Source: a virus. Taken from it: a DNA stretch of 42,028 nt. The notes under the pieces are model-generated. The model saw only the letters and a list, made by a program, of their open reading frames with translations, was not told the DNA's origin and made no database searches. The stretch is from positions 1 through 42,028 of IMG/VR virus record IMGVR_UViG_3300030329_004056. The stretch is one strand, 5' to 3'. Positions 9,113-16,896 of the stretch are shown in pieces; positions within the stretch are counted from its first letter, which is position 1, and each line of letters starts with the position of its first letter. Made by a program: the position numbers and the translations under genes.

Positions 9113-9544
9113 ATGTCTCCTCACTACCCGGATAGCAAGAACGTCGCCTCATTTGGTGACTTACGCCGTCACTACGATGCACTTAAAAAAGAACTAGAAC
9201 AGACTCAATCGACTGTTAAAGCCGAACGTTGGACTGCAAAATCGGCTGCTAAAAGCAAACGCGAAACCCAGGCAGAGTTAAAAAAGTCCGTAGGTCGAAC
9301 AGCCAAACTTCAGAAGCAGGTCACGGCTCAAGAGAGGGCGAAGGAAGACAGTAATCGTGCTGCGGCGTGGAGTGCAAGTGCAGCTACAGCGGTGACAATA
9401 TTTTACCAGATCTGCCGCTCAACCGGCCAATGGCCGGGAGGTTATAAATGGGAGTCGGTTTGGACGCACGAAGCCACCACAGCCGCATTAGTGACGTTTA
9501 TCACCTGGATACTTAGCCAGGCATACGCGGCAGCGCAAGAGTAA
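9113..9544 (+). CDS. coiled-coil membrane protein (holin- or spanin-like)
   Basis: A 143-residue protein preceded by GGAGAG. Residues 16-80 are a Lys/Glu/Gln/Ala-rich coiled coil. Two hydrophobic helices follow, at about 84-101 (AAWSASAATAVTIFYQIC) and 121-140 (ATTAALVTFITWILSQAYAA), separated by a Trp/Gly-rich loop. A long cytoplasmic coiled coil plus a membrane hairpin could belong to a lysis protein or a membrane anchor for the ejected proteins. It lies between the internal virion proteins and the terminase ATPase. It lacks the N-terminal anchor of a classical Rz spanin. Confidence 0.5.
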   Translation: MSPHYPDSKNVASFGDLRRHYDALKKELEQTQSTVKAERWTAKSAAKSKRETQAELKKSVGRTAKLQKQVTAQERAKEDSNRAAAWSASAATAVTIFYQICRSTGQWPGGYKWESVWTHEATTAALVTFITWILSQAYAAAQE

Positions 9545-9612
9545 GTTGTCGAGATAACAACACACTTATACAGACGGAAAGACAATAGCCGTGCTGCTCG
9601 AGTTGATCTATA

Positions 9613-10602
9613 GTGCCTAACTCTCCAATCATAGAGATTATCGAAAAAGAATACCGTCCTAGAAGCCTTCAAGGACAGCCTCTTAAACTATTTCCCTTTC
9701 AAAAACGTATTCTGAACGAATTCTTTAAGATGGAGGGTCGAGGTAAGGCGCGCCGCCTGAAGTACACAACAATGGTGTATTCCTGTCCGAAAAAGTCTGG
9801 TAAGACTGAAATTATGGGCGCGGTGACCTACGCGTTTGCTCGGGTGTTTGGAGGGGAAATGTATTCGGTAGCAAACGATGCCGAACAAGCTGGAGCTCGA
9901 ATGTTTCAGCGAGTGGTCGAAAGTCTCAAAGCTCTACGAGAACAAGATCCTAAGACGTTCGAACAGATCATGCCCGATGATAAACGAATTCGTGATAAAA
10001 TTACTGTAAATAACGAAGTACTGTTTGAGAACAACTCGCAGCTTAATGCGGGCCCTCATACGCTTAAGTTTATTGCCAACGATTTCGCTGGGGAAGCCGG
10101 GGCAATGAATGCGTTTGTAGGATTCGATGAGCTTTGGGGTGTAAGTTCAGAGCGTGGTGAACGTTTGTGGACTGAAATGCAGCCCATTCCAAACCTAACA
10201 GCCTCGATTAGGTTTGTTACAACGTACGCAGGGTTTTATGGAGAGAGCGCGTTGTTGTGGCGGATTTATGAGAACATAGTTAAACCTGATCCCCACACCA
10301 ACGAAGAGCTTGGTACCAAGGTTCCAGGGTTAGAGGATCTTCCGGTGTATGTCTCAGACGATGGGTCTACCATTGTGTACTGGGATCACGAGGCTCGTTT
10401 GCCGTGGCATACACCGGAATTCCTCGAACAAGCCAAAAATGATCCCTCGGTGCAGGGGCGTGAGACTGAATTCCGAAGATTATGGTTCAATGAGTGGTCC
10501 TCGGGAGTAGAAGCATTTATAGATATGGAGCATGTAGATCGGGCTATCGCTCGGGGTGAGAATCTTATTAACAATATGGAACACAGCATACTCGGAGTGT
10601 AA
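9613..10602 (+). CDS. large terminase, ATPase half only
   Basis: A 329-residue DNA-packaging motor ATPase, starting with GTG; an in-frame TGA nine bases upstream limits any extension. It has a Q-like motif near residue 30 (FPFQKRIL), Walker A at 58-65 (CPKKSGKT) and Walker B with the catalytic Glu at 168-173 (FVGFDE). A coupling-type motif (FVTTYAG) follows. The protein ends at the usual linker after the ATPase domain (FNEWSSGVEAFID). A normal large terminase would continue for about 200 residues as an RNase H-fold nuclease. That part is absent here and is found instead at 27536-28189. A terminator hairpin follows directly, so the end is not a frameshift within a longer gene. Confidence 0.9.
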   Translation: MPNSPIIEIIEKEYRPRSLQGQPLKLFPFQKRILNEFFKMEGRGKARRLKYTTMVYSCPKKSGKTEIMGAVTYAFARVFGGEMYSVANDAEQAGARMFQRVVESLKALREQDPKTFEQIMPDDKRIRDKITVNNEVLFENNSQLNAGPHTLKFIANDFAGEAGAMNAFVGFDELWGVSSERGERLWTEMQPIPNLTASIRFVTTYAGFYGESALLWRIYENIVKPDPHTNEELGTKVPGLEDLPVYVSDDGSTIVYWDHEARLPWHTPEFLEQAKNDPSVQGRETEFRRLWFNEWSSGVEAFIDMEHVDRAIARGENLINNMEHSILGV

Positions 10603-10625
10603 AAGCTTTTGTAATGTTCGAATAA

Positions 10626-10657
10626 AAAGCCCTGGGAAAAGTATTTCCTGGGGCTTT
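10626..10657. terminator. intrinsic terminator, bidirectional
   Basis: A 14-bp stem (10626-10639 with 10644-10657, two G-T wobbles, loop AGTA) follows the terminase ATPase gene. The right side runs into TTTATTTATT. The left side gives a T5 run on the reverse strand, so it could also stop leftward transcripts that read through past 11801. Confidence 0.8.
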
Positions 10658-10687
10658 ATTTATTAACGTTAACGTAAGGTTGTAAAT

Positions 10688-11605
10688 ATGTTTAACGAAC
10701 ATCCTACATTGCCCTGGCTACTATATGAGCGTAAATCAGGCAGGGTTATGAAAATTAAGCTTAAATACGACTCGTTTGATGATAAGCCCAAAGAGATTTT
10801 CTTTATCTCAGACGCCCACGCAGACTCGGTACACTGTGCAGAGGACATCCTACGGAAAGACCTCAGGTTAGCTAAAAAACGAAATGCTGCTGTGTTCTTT
10901 GTCGGAGATATGGCTGATGCAATGCAAGGACGACAAGATCGAAGAGGAAACAAGTCTGATATAAAGCCCGAACTTAAAGTACAGGATTACTGGGGTGAAC
11001 TGGTTAAGTATAACGCAAACATTCTATCTGAGGCTGGCTCGAACATTATAGGTTATGCTTATGGAAATCACGAGCTCAGTGTATTACAGCACTCTGAGAT
11101 TGCCATCCCAGACCGAACTTGTGAAGCATTAAGGGACCCCGTAACGGACTATACGCCTTCAGTATTAGGTTATCGAGGCTGGTTGTTATTAACCTCATTG
11201 GTAGGAAAAAGCGGTGGCTATGGTATAAAAGTGTACTTCACACATGGTACAGGAGGTTCATCACCAGTCACTCGAGGAATTATCAAGAATGCTCGACGAG
11301 CAACAACCTATCCAGATGCGGACTTGGTGGTTTCAGGTCACACACATGATAATTGGGCCATGCCAACGCCTCGTTCTAGAATTTCAGAGCGAGGAACGAT
11401 CTATGATGATGAGCAGTGGCATGTGTGTTTAGGTTCTTACAAGAAGAGAATGGACGGAGATGAGGGACTGAGTTGGGAAGACGAAAGAGAATTTGAACCT
11501 CGTACAATAGGAGGCTGGGTATTGAGTATTCCACCTTCAAGGCCCAGTAATGATGGTCATTCGGGTCCTCGGTATGAACTTAGTCGAATAGAGGACTTAA
11601 GATGA
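10688..11605 (+). CDS. calcineurin-like metallophosphoesterase
   Basis: A 305-residue protein with the full metallophosphoesterase signature: D42-A-H44 (SDAHAD), GD at 73-74 (FVGDMAD), GNHE at 126-129, H186 (YFTHG) and GHTH at 217-220. These residues bind two metal ions and hydrolyse phosphate mono- or diesters. In phages such enzymes are often nucleotidases, phosphatases or SbcD/Mre11-type nucleases; no capping domain shows which. A weak ribosome site (AAGG) precedes the ATG at 10688. The ATG at 10748 would also keep the fold. It stands behind a terminator, so it may have its own promoter. The next gene overlaps by ATGA. Confidence 0.85.
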   Translation: MFNEHPTLPWLLYERKSGRVMKIKLKYDSFDDKPKEIFFISDAHADSVHCAEDILRKDLRLAKKRNAAVFFVGDMADAMQGRQDRRGNKSDIKPELKVQDYWGELVKYNANILSEAGSNIIGYAYGNHELSVLQHSEIAIPDRTCEALRDPVTDYTPSVLGYRGWLLLTSLVGKSGGYGIKVYFTHGTGGSSPVTRGIIKNARRATTYPDADLVVSGHTHDNWAMPTPRSRISERGTIYDDEQWHVCLGSYKKRMDGDEGLSWEDEREFEPRTIGGWVLSIPPSRPSNDGHSGPRYELSRIEDLR

Positions 11606-11853
11606 TTATTCCAAATGTAGAGAGGTTGGTAGTAGTTGAATGGGACGATGCCTGGTCAGAGGCAGGTAATGCAGAGAACATTCCTAAAGCAGAGCCTTCT
11701 AGAGTATTTACTGTTGGAATTGTAGTGGTGGAGAACGAGGAAGGCATTCTACTCGCACAATCTTGGGGCAAGGATGGATTCGGAGCATTCTGGTTTATCC
11801 CTAACGGGATGATTTTGGACGTTCGGGGAGTTGTGCCCGGAGATCCAAAATAA
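11602..11853 (+). CDS. small unknown protein
   Basis: An 83-residue protein coupled to the metallophosphatase by an ATGA overlap. Its sequence looks like beta strands (RLVVVEWDDAW, RVFTVGIVVVENEEGILLAQS, WFIPNGMILDV). It has no membrane segment or cysteine. Its last 53 bases overlap, on the opposite strand, the end of the leftward gene at 11801-11980. The overlap marks the meeting point of the rightward and leftward transcripts. Function unknown; the coupling suggests it works with the phosphatase. Confidence 0.6.
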   Translation: MIIPNVERLVVVEWDDAWSEAGNAENIPKAEPSRVFTVGIVVVENEEGILLAQSWGKDGFGAFWFIPNGMILDVRGVVPGDPK

Positions 11854-11980
11854 GCTTATGGAGTTGGTCTATTTCCTCGGATAGATCAATCACAGCACGA
11901 CGTAATGGATGTTCAGTTCCAGATTCAGTGCCAAACATACGTTCATAGCGTTGGGTTCGAGAAAGGCGCTTAAAAGACAC
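11801..11980 (-). CDS. 59-residue leucine-zipper-like protein, last gene of the leftward operon
   Basis: The start is a GTG at 11980-11978 with GGAG eight bases upstream, one base past the stop of the endolysin gene. The frame stays open for 59 codons to the TAG at 11803-11801. The product is basic at its start (SFKRLSRTQRYERMFG), then has heptad-spaced Leu/Ile (VIDLSEEIDQLHKLILDLRA), suggesting a short coiled coil. Good ribosome site, tight junction and amino acid style match the operon. It overlaps the 3' end of the opposite gene tail to tail. Function unknown. Confidence 0.6.
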   Translation of the reverse strand: MSFKRLSRTQRYERMFGTESGTEHPLRRAVIDLSEEIDQLHKLILDLRAQLPERPKSSR

Positions 11981-11981
11981 A

Positions 11982-12422
11982 CTAATAGCTCCAGATCCAA
12001 GGACGTGGACCTAGGTGTGTAGAGGGTTTCATATCCAAATGAAGGAAGCGCTTGTCTCGAGGACCTGCTTGAGAGATGCCGATACCTAGAATATTACCTC
12101 GACGTAAGGCGATTTGAGTGATTAAAAAAGCAGTCATTCCGTAGCATTTTATATCTACGGCAAGAGCTCGAGAATGCCCCCCAGGCTCTCGTTTGTTTTG
12201 TTCATCAGGATGATCCGGATGACGGTAGCCCGAAGATATAGTCATGTAATCGCATAGTTCATTACGGATGGCTTGGATTTCATCCATAAACTCCGGATCG
12301 ACTATACATTCTTTAGTGTGTTTACAAGAAAACTCCTCCCAGGTAAAGTTAGGCCAACGTTCTGAAGGCCAATCTTCTGGAGAGCGAATGTTTAGTGCTT
12401 GTTCACGAGTATGTTCGGTCAT
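11982..12422 (-). CDS. endolysin, M15 family peptidase
   Basis: I chose the ATG at 12422 because GGAG lies seven bases upstream. The longer frame to 12509 would overlap the polymerase gene. The 146-residue product has the M15 zinc site: H83 and D90 in GGHSRALAVDIK and H128 in RFLHLDM, preceded by SSGYRHPDHP and followed by a Trp/Tyr-rich end (PWIWSY). M15 phage enzymes are L-alanyl-D-glutamate or D-Ala-D-Ala peptidases that cut peptidoglycan at lysis. There is no signal peptide, so export needs a holin. It is near the end of the leftward replication operon, far from the holin-like genes. Confidence 0.85.
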   Translation of the reverse strand: MTEHTREQALNIRSPEDWPSERWPNFTWEEFSCKHTKECIVDPEFMDEIQAIRNELCDYMTISSGYRHPDHPDEQNKREPGGHSRALAVDIKCYGMTAFLITQIALRRGNILGIGISQAGPRDKRFLHLDMKPSTHLGPRPWIWSY

Positions 12423-12471
12423 GACGTTCTCCGTAAGGGGTAATGTGGCATGAACTTGTCGGCAAACTTGT

Positions 12472-13737
12472 TTATGGGTGAGCCTCCTTCCAAGAATCCC
12501 CAGAACCAAAGTCAGCCGGACAAATTAGCGCGTTTGAGCCGTACTTCAACGGCATAGGCAGTCCAATAGCTTCGGTCACGATATTACGGACATTGTTTAA
12601 TTCTTCTGGAAGGCACTGTCCGGCAATCTCGTCATGTGTATACAAAAGACACTCAGCCCGAACATTAAGAGTTCGAAAGGCCGCAGCAGTCGTTACCAGG
12701 GCTCTGTGCATATGATCCCCAGCGGTAGACTGCGGCAAGTGTGCTACAGCTTCACGATGCAGAGGCGAGGGTAAAGAATCAGACGCACGGGAGATAGCTA
12801 AGAATGTTCGTGGCCGTCCAAATGGCGTAACAAGAGTGCGGTTAGTTTTTAAGTGCTCTATGAGGTTTAGTCTCCAGCGTACTACACCCGGACGAAGCTT
12901 ATCCAATGCACGCAGGTGTTTAGATGCATCTCGATCAGAGTAAGCTAAATCTGGAATAGTATCGTTAATACGAGCGGCAAGCCCGTAAGGTGAAATCCAA
13001 TATCCCCAAGAATGTGTAACCAGTTTGCCAGAATCTCTGTACGAACGCTCAGAACCTGGAACTAAGTCCCGTACACCAGACTCCGGTACATCAAACATCG
13101 CCACAGCATGTTCAGTATGTACATCACGTTCATCGAGAAAGGCTTGGACATACGCATCATCCTGAGCCAACCATGCTACAACTCGCGCTTCGATCTGAGA
13201 GGCGTCTGCCGCCCAGAATACTTTACCGGGATCTGGTACAATCCAGTCTCGTTGGGACGCAGGAAAGTTTTGCATATTCGTTCCCAAGTCGAATACATCC
13301 TTGCCTGAACGTCCACGTCCTGTTTCAACCGTAAACAGTTTATAACTTGTTCGAAGTCTGCCATCGTTATGAGTCTTAGCATCCATGTAGGTTGATTTAA
13401 GTTTTCTTGCCTTACGACACTCAAGAACATGCGTGATAAAATTCGCTACATCAGGGCGACGAGCTCTAATCTTCTTAAGCGCTCGTTCATCTGCAGATCG
13501 TGCTCGAGTAGCTTTCCACGCCTTGAGTTTGTTCAAAACCTGAATTGGAGACCAGGGGTTGACTCCTTCGAGCACGGGGTCTGCTTTGAGCGTTTCAATT
13601 CTAGACTCAAACTCATCCCGACGACGAGAACGTAAAGTTTCATCTACACGCACTCCTCGGTATTCCATTCGAATAAGTTCCATCTGAGCGGGCATAACTA
13701 TCTCATCGAATAGTCTAGCGGCATTCCAAGACTTCAT
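12472..13737 (-). CDS. polA: family A DNA polymerase, polymerase domain only
   Basis: A 421-residue protein with GAGGA before the ATG. Motif A is DASQIEARVVAW (D178), motif B lies around R234, K238 and Y246, and motif C is THDEIAG (H368-D369-E370). The palm and fingers are complete, but there is no 3'-5' or 5'-3' exonuclease domain. The proofreading domain is encoded separately at 14036-15190, with a small gene between them. Together the pair resembles a phage SPO1-type polymerase (UDG-like, exonuclease, polymerase) cut in two. At the place of E. coli Pol I Phe762 (K758 plus four) there appears to be His242. This is the likely replicative polymerase. Confidence 0.9.
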   Translation of the reverse strand: MKSWNAARLFDEIVMPAQMELIRMEYRGVRVDETLRSRRRDEFESRIETLKADPVLEGVNPWSPIQVLNKLKAWKATRARSADERALKKIRARRPDVANFITHVLECRKARKLKSTYMDAKTHNDGRLRTSYKLFTVETGRGRSGKDVFDLGTNMQNFPASQRDWIVPDPGKVFWAADASQIEARVVAWLAQDDAYVQAFLDERDVHTEHAVAMFDVPESGVRDLVPGSERSYRDSGKLVTHSWGYWISPYGLAARINDTIPDLAYSDRDASKHLRALDKLRPGVVRWRLNLIEHLKTNRTLVTPFGRPRTFLAISRASDSLPSPLHREAVAHLPQSTAGDHMHRALVTTAAAFRTLNVRAECLLYTHDEIAGQCLPEELNNVRNIVTEAIGLPMPLKYGSNALICPADFGSGDSWKEAHP

Positions 13738-13740
13738 ATT

Positions 13741-14049
13741 TTAATCCTCAGATAGGAGCGTGAAGAACCCGTCATCAGTTAAATGATTGCTAAAGGCTTC
13801 TACAGCCTTGACTACAGCCTGGTTAAATGCATCGGACTTAATAATTGAATTAGCTGTGCTGGTTGCCATAATAATTTGAGGGCGCGAATCAAGTTCAGAA
13901 AGCACTGCCTTACCTCCAATACATATGATAAAATCGTACTCGTGATCGTTTGCTAGATATTGGATCAAAAGTCCATCAATACCTTCGATATTGTGAACGG
14001 TCTCTTCAGGCTCATTAAAGAATTTACTGATACGGTTATGTTCGTTCAT
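13741..14049 (-). CDS. small unknown protein inserted between exonuclease and polymerase genes
   Basis: A 102-residue acidic protein with no membrane segment. It overlaps the end of the UDG-exonuclease gene by 14 bases, and its stop lies three bases before the polymerase start. A predicted alternating strand and helix pattern includes YDFIICIGGKAVLSELD and ANSIIKSDAFNQAVVKAVEAF. It has no recognised motif. The position invites the idea of a bridging or clamp-like accessory for the split polymerase, but the sequence does not show that. Confidence 0.6.
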   Translation of the reverse strand: MNEHNRISKFFNEPEETVHNIEGIDGLLIQYLANDHEYDFIICIGGKAVLSELDSRPQIIMATSTANSIIKSDAFNQAVVKAVEAFSNHLTDDGFFTLLSED

Positions 14050-15190
14050 GTTTGGTGGCCTCTAACTCGGCGTATAATTTGTGCCCGATTTCCCAAGTCA
14101 CACAACAATCTAATCCGTTGTATGTCCACTGAGTGGCGTCATAATCGGCTGTTTCAACCTCTTTACGCATGTCTTTGAAAAACGGCTCAAGAGTGTAGAT
14201 AGATGTAAGCATTCCGAGGTCATGTGGGATTTCGGGGTACAATATCGAGTGCGCCACTGCAGTATCCAACCATACATTCGTAACAGGAATCCCCACTTGA
14301 GCCAAATGTTGTACGTCATAGTCGAGATTTTGTCCAATCTTTTTAGAGGGTCCAGAAAGCAAATCCATCAAGCGTGAAATAATCTGCTGACGTTGGAGGA
14401 TCGTCCAACCTGAAACCTCAGTGAACGGGATCACTACAGCTTCTAAAGCATTCCATGCAATTCCGGTACAAGTAATTGTATGAGCAAAGGTTTCGATATC
14501 GAACGCAATGGACTCAGGAGAAAGGCGCTCTACCTGGTCGAGAATGGACATAAGCTCGGCCCACGAACAATTTTCAGCATGATGTATAGTGCGCTTCGGA
14601 GGGCGAAATTCCGAGTCATTTACTACGGCAGCTACTCGACGAGCATCTAATTGACATAAGGCTTTGTAGTGTAAAGAGCCTCGGTCGGAGCTTATATCCT
14701 CATCCTCTTCGAACTCTTTATAACCGGTTGAACGTAGAACTGACGCGGGGTGGATCATGGGGATCACTGGAGTTCCCTCAGCTACATAAGTGTTCATTAA
14801 GATCGAACCTCGCCACTTGGATATCGTAACACGTTCGTCTTTGAGTACTCGCGCTGATCCCTTGAGAAGAAAATCTAATGCATACGGTCCCACAGCTACG
14901 ATTGCTTTTCGAGGATGTCGAAGAATCGTCGCAAGGGTTTTCGTATCGAACATACCTAGGTCATCTTCAGGGATAGTTTCCCACTTACGCCCTGGAGGCA
15001 TTTGCCAGTGAACATAAGACACAAGACAATCTGAGCGACGTAAGCCCCCGGCAGTAAGAATCTGATCGAACAGAAGTCTACCGGCTGGACCGACAAATGG
15101 TTTTCCGGATAGGTTCTCTTCGTCACCAGGGGATTCGCCCAAGATTACTATGTCAGCGTCACTAGGACCTTCGGGGGTTATGATGTTCAT
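14036..15190 (-). CDS. UDG-like domain fused to 3'-5' proofreading exonuclease
   Basis: A 384-residue two-domain protein. Residues 1-190 match family 4 uracil-DNA glycosylases: GESPGDEENLSGKPFVGPAG at 18-37 and MIHPASVLRS at 145-154. The N-terminal cysteine pair of the Fe-S forms is missing. Residues 225-384 are a DnaQ-like exonuclease with Exo I D231-I-E233, Exo II N288-x3-D292 and Exo III Y357-x3-D361. Phage SPO1 DNA polymerase has the same order joined to a polymerase; here the polymerase is a separate gene downstream. It could proofread in trans and recognise or remove uracil. Its ATG overlaps the previous stop. Confidence 0.85.
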   Translation of the reverse strand: MNIITPEGPSDADIVILGESPGDEENLSGKPFVGPAGRLLFDQILTAGGLRRSDCLVSYVHWQMPPGRKWETIPEDDLGMFDTKTLATILRHPRKAIVAVGPYALDFLLKGSARVLKDERVTISKWRGSILMNTYVAEGTPVIPMIHPASVLRSTGYKEFEEDEDISSDRGSLHYKALCQLDARRVAAVVNDSEFRPPKRTIHHAENCSWAELMSILDQVERLSPESIAFDIETFAHTITCTGIAWNALEAVVIPFTEVSGWTILQRQQIISRLMDLLSGPSKKIGQNLDYDVQHLAQVGIPVTNVWLDTAVAHSILYPEIPHDLGMLTSIYTLEPFFKDMRKEVETADYDATQWTYNGLDCCVTWEIGHKLYAELEATKHERT

Positions 15191-15453
15191 AAGGAGAGAC
15201 TCAAAAATCCTTCTTTTATTTCATCAAGAAAAAGAGATAGATCATGCTCTGCAGTACAAACTAAGACACCATTTAGACCTTCCCATGTAACTATTTTATC
15301 CCAAGAATTAAACTGTGAAGTTATCCGACTGTATAAAGTAATTCTTACTCCACAGTCAGAAATTTCTTGTATTCTTCCTACAGAGTAGCGTAAGATACTT
15401 CCATCAGAAGATGGACGAGGGACTGCAATTACGTCATTAATTTTAATCAACAT
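15187..15453 (-). CDS. small unknown protein
   Basis: I chose the ATG at 15453, three bases after the methyltransferase stop and preceded by GGGGA. The frame is open further up to 15546, but that would overlap the methyltransferase by 91 bases. The 88-residue product looks beta-rich (MLIKINDVIAVPRP, ILRYSVGRIQEISDCGVRIT), perhaps a small SH3- or OB-like barrel. It ends in an acidic helix (HDLSLFLDEIKEGF). It overlaps the UDG-exonuclease gene by ATGA. Function unknown. Confidence 0.6.
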   Translation of the reverse strand: MLIKINDVIAVPRPSSDGSILRYSVGRIQEISDCGVRITLYSRITSQFNSWDKIVTWEGLNGVLVCTAEHDLSLFLDEIKEGFLSLSL

Positions 15454-15455
15454 AA

Positions 15456-16007
15456 CTATCCCCACTGTTCTGCCATAGCCTTCGCTATGCCGGTGTAAGT
15501 GATCGAACGTTTCTTCCAACGATCCGGTGACGGAGCCATACGCCACACACGACCTTCACGGCCTTCAACAACCTCTGTAGGCTCTAGTTTAGGGAGATTC
15601 TTCAGCCACAAACAGGTTTTTTTAGTCTCTCCATGACCATGTTCCCAAGGTTGAATGATCTGGTCGGGTTTACGCCACTCAGTAGACATAATTCCCACAG
15701 GATTTTCAATGCAGATCTTAGGTATGGGTGCTTCAGCTAGATCCATAAAGAATCTTATGCCTTCTTGTTGACGGCCATCTGCTCTCTTTTGTTCGAACCA
15801 GCGAGCTCCTGATACAGCCAGGTGATCGCAAGGAGGATGAGCTATCATCAGATCCCAATGTTCGGAAAGTAGTTCTCGAACATCACACTGCTGATGATGC
15901 CCTAATTGCTCAGTAGGCAAGAGATCACAAGAAACCGCAAAGTGCCCTTTGGCTGTAAAAGCATTTCGAACTACCCCAGAAAATTCACAGGCAATAAGTA
16001 CACGCAT
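15456..16007 (-). CDS. DNA cytosine methyltransferase-like protein
   Basis: A 183-residue protein with the C5-cytosine methyltransferase core: a SAM-site start (VLIACEFSGVVRNAF), the catalytic PPC at 58-60 (AHPPCDHLAVSG), and ENP at 101-103 (IENPVGIMST). It ends with a shortened target region. At under 200 residues it is much shorter than bacterial Dcm proteins (about 300-400) but typical of compact phage forms. It may protect phage DNA from restriction or mark it. A strong hairpin lies in its leader, and no clear Shine-Dalgarno is visible. Confidence 0.8.
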   Translation of the reverse strand: MRVLIACEFSGVVRNAFTAKGHFAVSCDLLPTEQLGHHQQCDVRELLSEHWDLMIAHPPCDHLAVSGARWFEQKRADGRQQEGIRFFMDLAEAPIPKICIENPVGIMSTEWRKPDQIIQPWEHGHGETKKTCLWLKNLPKLEPTEVVEGREGRVWRMAPSPDRWKKRSITYTGIAKAMAEQWG

Positions 16008-16017
16008 AAATAATTGA

Positions 16018-16055
16018 GGGGAGAAAGGAATCGTTTCCGATCACCCTTTCTCCCC
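16018..16055 (-). promoter_or_regulatory. hairpin in the leader of the methyltransferase gene
   Basis: A perfect 11-bp stem joins GGGGAGAAAGG (16018-16028) to CCTTTCTCCCC (16045-16055), with a 16-base loop. On the leftward transcript it ends about ten bases before the methyltransferase ATG and is not followed by a T-run. It could be a processing site, a weak terminator or a translation control element. A hairpin with a similar stem lies at 23083-23118. Confidence 0.5.
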
Positions 16056-16071
16056 CCGTTCCGTTCATACT

Positions 16072-16287
16072 TTAAGAGAGTGAGTTGTTACCCTTAACTG
16101 CCTTAATTTTACGGGGCTTTAATTCAGCATCCTCTGCTGTATAGATATTATAAGTCCCGTTACGCGCCACAGAAATCCGAATCGGATGTTCAGGTGGAAT
16201 TCTCACTGCCACCACACCTTCATCTGGATCTTCGAGATAATGGCGAATAGCTTGAGCTAATTGTTCGCCAGTCAAACGAATCCGCAT
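16072..16287 (-). CDS. small unknown protein
   Basis: A 71-residue protein starting MRIRLTGEQLAQAIRHYLED, with a helix followed by beta-like segments (VVAVRIPPEHPIRISVARNGTY) and a Lys-rich end. It has no cysteine or membrane segment. It lies 25 bases after the DUF669-like gene and before the methyltransferase leader hairpin. Unknown; it is probably part of the recombination and replication operon. Confidence 0.55.
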   Translation of the reverse strand: MRIRLTGEQLAQAIRHYLEDPDEGVVAVRIPPEHPIRISVARNGTYNIYTAEDAELKPRKIKAVKGNNSLS

Positions 16288-16312
16288 GTTTGACAGCCCT
16301 TTCGAATAGGTT

Positions 16313-16771
16313 TTAGTCCAGTACGAATGACTTCAAGCGGGGCCATACTTCTCCCGTTTCCTCGTTCTTTTCATGGATCACACGAGCCTTAAAGTGAGTG
16401 CCGATCATCTTCGCCATAATCTCGGAATTTCCATCACGAACACGCTGAAAACCTTCATCGGAGTTAGCTTCCTCAGACACCTCAGGCCACGTATCCTCGT
16501 CGGTGAAGGCCAGCAAAGCGGGAGTTAAGAAGTTCGCCTTCGGAGTAACCCAACCATCATAGCGCAACTTGCGTCCATTCCACTGTTCATCATCCGAACT
16601 CACGATTTTACACATAAAACGAATTCCTGGATTATCCTTGGAGGATACAACGAATTCCATAGAATCCAGTTCGAAGTCATAAGTACCTGCCGGAATCTTT
16701 GGAGGACGTGAAGCTTCTTTCGCCTCTTCATGAGTAAGGCTGCTATCGAGCTTCAAACCAAAACCGCTCAT
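16313..16771 (-). CDS. DUF669-like protein, possible single-strand DNA-binding accessory
   Basis: I chose the ATG at 16771, with AGGAG seven bases upstream, rather than an in-frame ATG 27 bases earlier. The 152-residue product has the pattern of DUF669-type phage proteins: a start around KIPAGTYDFELDSMEFV, a beta-rich middle with NPGIRFMCKIVSSDDEQWNG, and a final basic strand (HFKARVIHEKN). Such proteins usually sit beside recombinases and Cas4- or RecB-like nucleases, as here, and may bind single-stranded DNA. Family assignment is by pattern and context. Confidence 0.6.
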   Translation of the reverse strand: MSGFGLKLDSSLTHEEAKEASRPPKIPAGTYDFELDSMEFVVSSKDNPGIRFMCKIVSSDDEQWNGRKLRYDGWVTPKANFLTPALLAFTDEDTWPEVSEEANSDEGFQRVRDGNSEIMAKMIGTHFKARVIHEKNEETGEVWPRLKSFVLD

Positions 16772-16896
16772 AATGATTCTCCTAGTTGAGCGTGACAACA
16801 GGGTCGAGGGCAGATCCCCCCACTCCTGATACGATTGAGGAATTCACAAAGGCGCACTAAGGCGCATCATCGGGATGCATTCCTCTAATATTTTTA

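Noticed and set aside
10603-10687. Intein or split-intron halves at the terminase break
   Set aside because: The ATPase gene ends with a normal stop and terminator, and the nuclease gene starts with a coupled ATG. No splice-junction residues or intron core sequences were seen.
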